Made by a program: the position numbers and the translations under genes. Below are positions 60,439-64,000 of a stretch of 64,000 nucleotides of DNA, piece by piece (within the stretch, counting starts at the first letter, position 1; every line of letters starts with the position of its first letter). The notes under the pieces were generated by a model. That model worked only from the letters and a program-made list of their open reading frames with translations, did no database searches and was not told where the DNA came from. The DNA is from Roseateles sp. (lineage in GTDB: Bacteria > Pseudomonadota > Gammaproteobacteria > Burkholderiales > Burkholderiaceae_C). Location of the stretch: positions 1 to 64,000 of the forward strand of contig JAEUPJ010000081.1 of assembly GCA_016790285.1 (NCBI GenBank), given 5' to 3'.

Positions 60439-62870
60439 GCGCCGCCGCCTCGCTCGCCCGGCTCGCGCGCAGCCGGTGGGTCGGCATCGCCGGGGCCGCG
60501 GCCCTGTGCGGCCTGTACGCGCACGGCGTGCAGGGCGGGCCGGGCTGGATGCTGGGGTTCTTCGCCCTCGTGCCCTGGCTGCGCGTGCTGGACCGCGAGA
60601 CCACCCTCGGCCGCGCGCTGCTCAGTGCGTGGGCCATGGCGGTGGCCTACACAGCAACGGTCTTCTACTGGTTCGGCGCCGCGCTGGGCGACTACACGCA
60701 GGTCGGCGCCGGCGCGGGGCTGGCGCTGCTGCTCGCGGCGGCACCGCTGCTGCAGCCGCAGTTCATCGCGTTCGCCCTCGTGCGGCACCTGGCGCGCCAC
60801 AGGCACGGCCGGGGCTTCGCGGCGCTGGCCGCCGCGGCCGCCTGGCTCGCCACCGAATGGGCCTGGCCGCACCTGCTGGGCGACACCCTTGGCCACGGCC
60901 TGCACCCGGCGCCGTGGCTTCGCCAAGCTGCGGCGATCGCGGGTGCTGCGGGCCTGACCGCCGTGCTGCTGCTGGCCAACGAGGCCGTATCCGCGGCGCT
61001 CGCCCGCCGCGCGGGCGGCTGGCGCGCGGCCGCACCGGCGCTGGCACTGGCCGCGGCGGCCCCGCTGCTGCTGGCCCTGGCCGGGTGGGCCGCGGCGCCG
61101 CAGGCGGCACCGCCCGGCACGCCCACCGTGCGCCTGGGCCTGGTGCAGGCCAACATCACCGGCTACGAGCGCCGCCGCCGCGAGCAGGGGGCTGGCGCGG
61201 TCGTGCGCGAGGTGCTCGACACGCACTTCGCCATGAGCTACGACGCCGTGGAGCGGCGCCGCGCAGACGCAGTGCTGTGGTCGGAGACGGTCTACCCCAC
61301 CACCTTCGGCCAGCCCAAGAGCGAGGCCGGCGCGGCGCTGGACGCCGAGATCCACGCCACGATCGATGCGGCCGGCGTGCCCTTCGTCTTCGGCACCTAT
61401 GACCGCGACGGCGAGGGCGAGTACAACGCGGCGGCCATCGTGCAGCCCGGTGCCGGCCTCGTGGGCCTGTACCGCAAGACGCGGCTCTTTCCGTTCACCG
61501 AGGCCCTGCCCGCGTGGCTGGACACGCCCGCCGTGCGCGCGGCACTGCCCGCTGCCGGCCAGTGGCGGCCGGGCAGCGGCGCCCGCGTGTTCCCGCTGCG
61601 CCTGAGCGGTGGCCGCGAGGTACCGGTGCTGCCGCTGATCTGCCTGGACGACACCGACCCGCGCCTGGCCCTCGACGGCGCGCGGCTCGGCGCCCAGCTC
61701 ATCCTGACGATGTCCAACGACGAGTGGTTCACCCGGCACCCGCAGGGCGCCGCGCTGCACCAGGCGGTCGCGGCGTTTCGCAGCATCGAGACCGGCCTGC
61801 CGCAGTTCCGCGTGACGACCAACGGCCTGAGCGCCGTCATCGGCTCGCGCGGCGAGCTGCTGGCCACGACGCGCATGGGCGAGCAGGCCCTCGTCATGGG
61901 CGAGCTGCCGGCGCGGGAGCCGGCGCCCACGCTGATGGTGCGCTGGGGCGACTGGGTCGGGCGCGCGGCCGCCGTGCTGTTGGCGGGCCTCGTGTTGATG
62001 GCCGCCACGCGGCGGTGGTCTCGCAGCGCGGTGGCCGCGACCGCGACCGAGCTGCCCGGCGAAGTGGCCGTGCTGCCACCCGCCGCACGCACGGTCGCGG
62101 GGCTGCTGCGGGCCGTGTCGCGCGGCGGCGCGCTGGCCATCGCCGCGGCCTGGCTCTGGGGCGACGGCAGCCTCACCGGCAGCACGCTGGCGCTGCTGCG
62201 CATGTTCACCGCGCTGTGCGTGGTGCCTGAAGCCGCGGCCTGGCTGCTGATGCGCAGCAGCAGGGCGCAGCTGCGCGTGGCCGGCGGGGAGCTGCACCTG
62301 ACCAAGGGCGGGCAGGAGAGCAGCCTGAGCGGCATCACCGCCGTGACCCCCTGGCGGCTCGCCTTGCCGGCGGCCGGCGTGTCGATCGCCAGCGCAGGCG
62401 GCACGACGACCCACCTCGCGCTGCGCGACGCCTGGGCGCTGGCGGCAGCCCTCGGGGTGCCCGTGAGCGTGGCGCCCGCACGCCTGGGTGCCTGGCTCCA
62501 GGCCCGCGCCCGCCACCGCCCCGGCCGGCTCGACCACCCGCCCGTCAAGTGCCTGCTGCTGCCCTTGCTGCTGGCCCTGCCGGCCTTCACGCTGCACCAG
62601 AACATCGCCTACGGCAGCCCGCTCGGCGAGTTCTACAGCTTCGGCCTGGCGGCCTATCTCGGCGCGTTTGCGCTGTGGTGGGGGGCCTGGATGGCGGGCG
62701 TGGCCGCCAGCGCAGCCGTGGTGCGGGTGGGCATCGAAGCCGCCGCGATCACCGCCGCCGCCGTGGACCCCGCCGGGGCACCGGCAGCGCGGTCGATGCT
62801 GGAGCGAATGGGCCAGTTCGCCCTGTACGCGGGCATGCCGGCCTGGCTGCTGGTGCGTGCGGTGGCCTGA
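60435..62870 (+). CDS. Apolipoprotein N-acyltransferase-like protein with long C-terminal extension
   Basis: An 811-residue inner-membrane protein. Residues 1-220 carry membrane spans as in Lnt. The nitrilase domain (about 230-480) has the catalytic triad at Glu284 (LWSETVYP), Lys348 (GLYRKTRLFPFTE) and Cys403 (LICLDD). Family members normally end near residue 510-550; here some 300 more residues follow, with extra spans and a beta-rich segment (AQLRVAGGELHLTKGG... TAVTPWRLALP) that recalls a bacterial PH-like domain. The start is TTG, overlapping the upstream stop. It may acylate lipoproteins or another amine. Confidence 0.78.
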   Translation: MSAAASLARLARSRWVGIAGAAALCGLYAHGVQGGPGWMLGFFALVPWLRVLDRETTLGRALLSAWAMAVAYTATVFYWFGAALGDYTQVGAGAGLALLLAAAPLLQPQFIAFALVRHLARHRHGRGFAALAAAAAWLATEWAWPHLLGDTLGHGLHPAPWLRQAAAIAGAAGLTAVLLLANEAVSAALARRAGGWRAAAPALALAAAAPLLLALAGWAAAPQAAPPGTPTVRLGLVQANITGYERRRREQGAGAVVREVLDTHFAMSYDAVERRRADAVLWSETVYPTTFGQPKSEAGAALDAEIHATIDAAGVPFVFGTYDRDGEGEYNAAAIVQPGAGLVGLYRKTRLFPFTEALPAWLDTPAVRAALPAAGQWRPGSGARVFPLRLSGGREVPVLPLICLDDTDPRLALDGARLGAQLILTMSNDEWFTRHPQGAALHQAVAAFRSIETGLPQFRVTTNGLSAVIGSRGELLATTRMGEQALVMGELPAREPAPTLMVRWGDWVGRAAAVLLAGLVLMAATRRWSRSAVAATATELPGEVAVLPPAARTVAGLLRAVSRGGALAIAAAWLWGDGSLTGSTLALLRMFTALCVVPEAAAWLLMRSSRAQLRVAGGELHLTKGGQESSLSGITAVTPWRLALPAAGVSIASAGGTTTHLALRDAWALAAALGVPVSVAPARLGAWLQARARHRPGRLDHPPVKCLLLPLLLALPAFTLHQNIAYGSPLGEFYSFGLAAYLGAFALWWGAWMAGVAASAAVVRVGIEAAAITAAAVDPAGAPAARSMLERMGQFALYAGMPAWLLVRAVA

Positions 62871-62890
62871 GCGCCGCGGCCCGGGTGGGG

Positions 62891-63334
62891 TCAACGCTCA
62901 GGCACCGGGAACCAGCTGATCTGCGGCCCGCCGCTGTTGCGCAGCATGCTCTCGAACAGCCGCAGCACGTCGCCGTCGGGCAGGTCCAGCGCCCGCGCCT
63001 GCTGAACGGCCTGCGCCAGGATGGGGCGCATCAGCTCGAGCTGCAACCCGAGCAGGCGCGGCTTGCCGTCCTCCTGCGCAGACACCTGGTCGGCCACCGT
63101 CATGGGCAGGCCGCCGCGGCGCTTGAGCAGCCCTTCCCGCTCCAGCACCGCGTAGGCCTTGGACACCGCGATGGGCGAGGCCGAGATCAGCTGCGCCAGG
63201 TCACGCACCGAGGGCACGGGCTGGCCGGGCTGGAGCAGGCCACTGTTCACGCGGGCGCGGATCCAGTCCACGATCGGCTCATGACGCGAGCCGGGGTCCG
63301 CCGCATTGAGCGCGGGATCCCAGTCGAAGTTCAT
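62891..63334 (-). CDS. GntR-family (YtrA-like) transcriptional regulator
   Basis: A 147-residue repressor. The winged helix-turn-helix is EPIVDWIRARVNSGLLQPGQPVPSVRDLAQLISASPIAVSKAYAVLEREGLLKRRGG; the short C-terminal part is helical and lacks a large effector domain, as in the YtrA group. AGGAGG lies 5 bases before ATG 63334. A long inverted repeat in the divergent spacer may be its operator. The neighbouring secreted gene at 63653 could be its target. Confidence 0.9.
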   Translation of the reverse strand: MNFDWDPALNAADPGSRHEPIVDWIRARVNSGLLQPGQPVPSVRDLAQLISASPIAVSKAYAVLEREGLLKRRGGLPMTVADQVSAQEDGKPRLLGLQLELMRPILAQAVQQARALDLPDGDVLRLFESMLRNSGGPQISWFPVPER

Positions 63335-63652
63335 CGCGCCCTCCTGCAGCAGCGAGCGACGGTCGTGACGCGAGGCGCCATCTCCATGCAATGCCCCCGT
63401 GCGGCGTGGGTCGGCACGCCGTTGCGTGGCATTGCAGGGCGGGCAGGTTGGCGCCGCCAGCACCAACCCGTTCTGGGGATGGCGCCACGCGGGCCCGCCT
63501 GGCCCCGCACCAGGGACAGCGCGCGAGAACCGGACATGCCTTTGCCCCGCGCCCCCGGGGGGTTGCCGACCTGCAAACGACGCTATCGCGCGCATCCGGC
63601 GCTCCCTAGAGTCAGCCACGCGGTGACGCCTGCCGCGATGAAGGAGCGCTCG
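63335..63652. promoter_or_regulatory. Divergent spacer with a two-tier inverted repeat
   Basis: 318 bases without a gene. An outer perfect 9-bp inverted repeat (TGCAATGCC 63387-63395, GGCATTGCA 63428-63436) encloses a 6-bp one (GGCGTG 63403-63408, CACGCC 63415-63420), with equal 7-base gaps on the two sides. It is 53-102 bases before the GntR start and could be an operator or a cruciform/RNA hairpin. Confidence 0.6.
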
Positions 63653-64000
63653 ATGAACGTCTGGACCCCCCTGCTGCGCCTGGCCACCACGGCCGTGCTG
63701 GCGCTCGCCACCGCTGCCGCCGCGGCCGCACCGGTCACCCTGCGCCTGAACGGGCACATCACCGGCTACAACTTCATCGACCTCGGCACCGCCGCCGGCC
63801 TGACCGTGGGCACGAACGTCGACCTGACGCTGCACTTCAACGAAACCTGGAGCGACGGCAGCTACGACTTCTCCGACCCCCTGGGCCCCGTGAGCGGCTC
63901 GGCTCAGGTCGGCGCGAACACCTTCAACTTCACGGGGGCCGACCCGTTCTCCTACGTCGGATTCCCGAACGCGGTGACCAAGGTGCAGCCCAAGTTCACC
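63653..64000 (+). CDS. Secreted protein, truncated by window end
   Basis: The first 116 codons of an exported protein. A signal peptide (MNVWTPLLRLATTAVLALATAAAAAA) precedes a beta-rich part (LRLNGHITGYNFIDLGTAAGLTVGTNVDLTLHFNETWSDG). ATG 63653 was chosen over 63638 because AAGGAG lies 6 bases before it. No stop occurs before the edge, so length and family are unknown; the start resembles the N-terminus of many PEP-CTERM-type exported proteins, but no such sorting tail can be seen here. Confidence 0.6.
   Translation, partial: MNVWTPLLRLATTAVLALATAAAAAAPVTLRLNGHITGYNFIDLGTAAGLTVGTNVDLTLHFNETWSDGSYDFSDPLGPVSGSAQVGANTFNFTGADPFSYVGFPNAVTKVQPKFT

Noticed and set aside
60237-62894. A minus-strand open frame of 885 codons
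   Set aside because: It mirrors the Lnt-like gene in reverse and has a low-complexity Arg/Gly/His composition with no domain.
1-64000. CRISPR array, insertion sequence, prophage or integron
   Set aside because: No regularly spaced repeats, transposase or integrase motifs, terminal inverted repeats or phage structural genes were seen.

Overview
The window is a gene-dense, GC-rich bacterial chromosome segment that reads as a betaproteobacterium of the order Burkholderiales, probably the Rubrivivax/Leptothrix/Roseateles side. This rests on the gene families and order (atpD-atpC, a LemA/TPM cluster, hemE-priA, an ilvE-zinc-finger-yheT block, duplicated PPK2) and on composition; no 16S gene or database comparison is available. 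I see no insertion sequence, prophage, CRISPR array or rRNA operon. One tRNA gene, tRNA-Arg(CCG), is present. Genes are mostly short operons with 1-4 base overlaps.

Left third (1-23 kb): the end of the ATP synthase operon (atpD, atpC) is followed by a polyphosphate kinase 2 gene and a CoxG-like protein. A minus-strand general amino-acid ABC transporter operon (aapJQMP type) follows, with a terminator-like hairpin between the binding protein and the permeases and a dual-specificity phosphatase at its end. A second PPK2 gene diverges from it. Next come lemA with two TPM-domain genes, a Rossmann-fold protein, hemE, a spacer with DnaA-box-like sites, and priA. A LysR regulator, an aromatic/aspartate aminotransferase, glutathione peroxidase, a response regulator with a degenerate N-terminal receiver, a DMT exporter and the lysophospholipid transporter lplT complete this part.

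Middle third (23-44 kb): alr overlaps the ribosome-rescue factor gene arfB. After a small secreted protein, two exporters, radA, a PilZ-like protein and a VOC protein comes a metabolic run (ilvE, zinc-finger protein, SnoaL-like protein, YheT hydrolase, an unknown protein). A membrane-anchored cytochrome c, the tRNA with its terminator and two histidine kinases follow; one kinase carries a complete LOV blue-light domain. The most unusual locus is at 38.8-42.3 kb: a sugar-epimerase-like gene, two tandem copies of an Anbu-type proteasome homologue and an alpha/beta hydrolase, in two translationally coupled pairs, divergent from a LysR regulator. nadC and an FAH-family hydrolase diverge from an RlpA-like lipoprotein.

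Right third (44-64 kb): an SDR oxidoreductase, two tandem diguanylate cyclases, a DUF4337-like membrane protein, an ExeA-GspB pair, a lipoprotein with an M64-like metalloprotease motif, an M13 peptidase, a YdeI-like protein and a hydroxyacid dehydrogenase. Then come a TonB/TolA-like protein with a hexanucleotide Gln-Ala repeat, a secreted SGNH hydrolase, a small anchored protein coupled to a long Lnt-like N-acyltransferase, and a GntR regulator beside a long inverted repeat. The last gene, secreted and unrecognised, is cut by the window edge.
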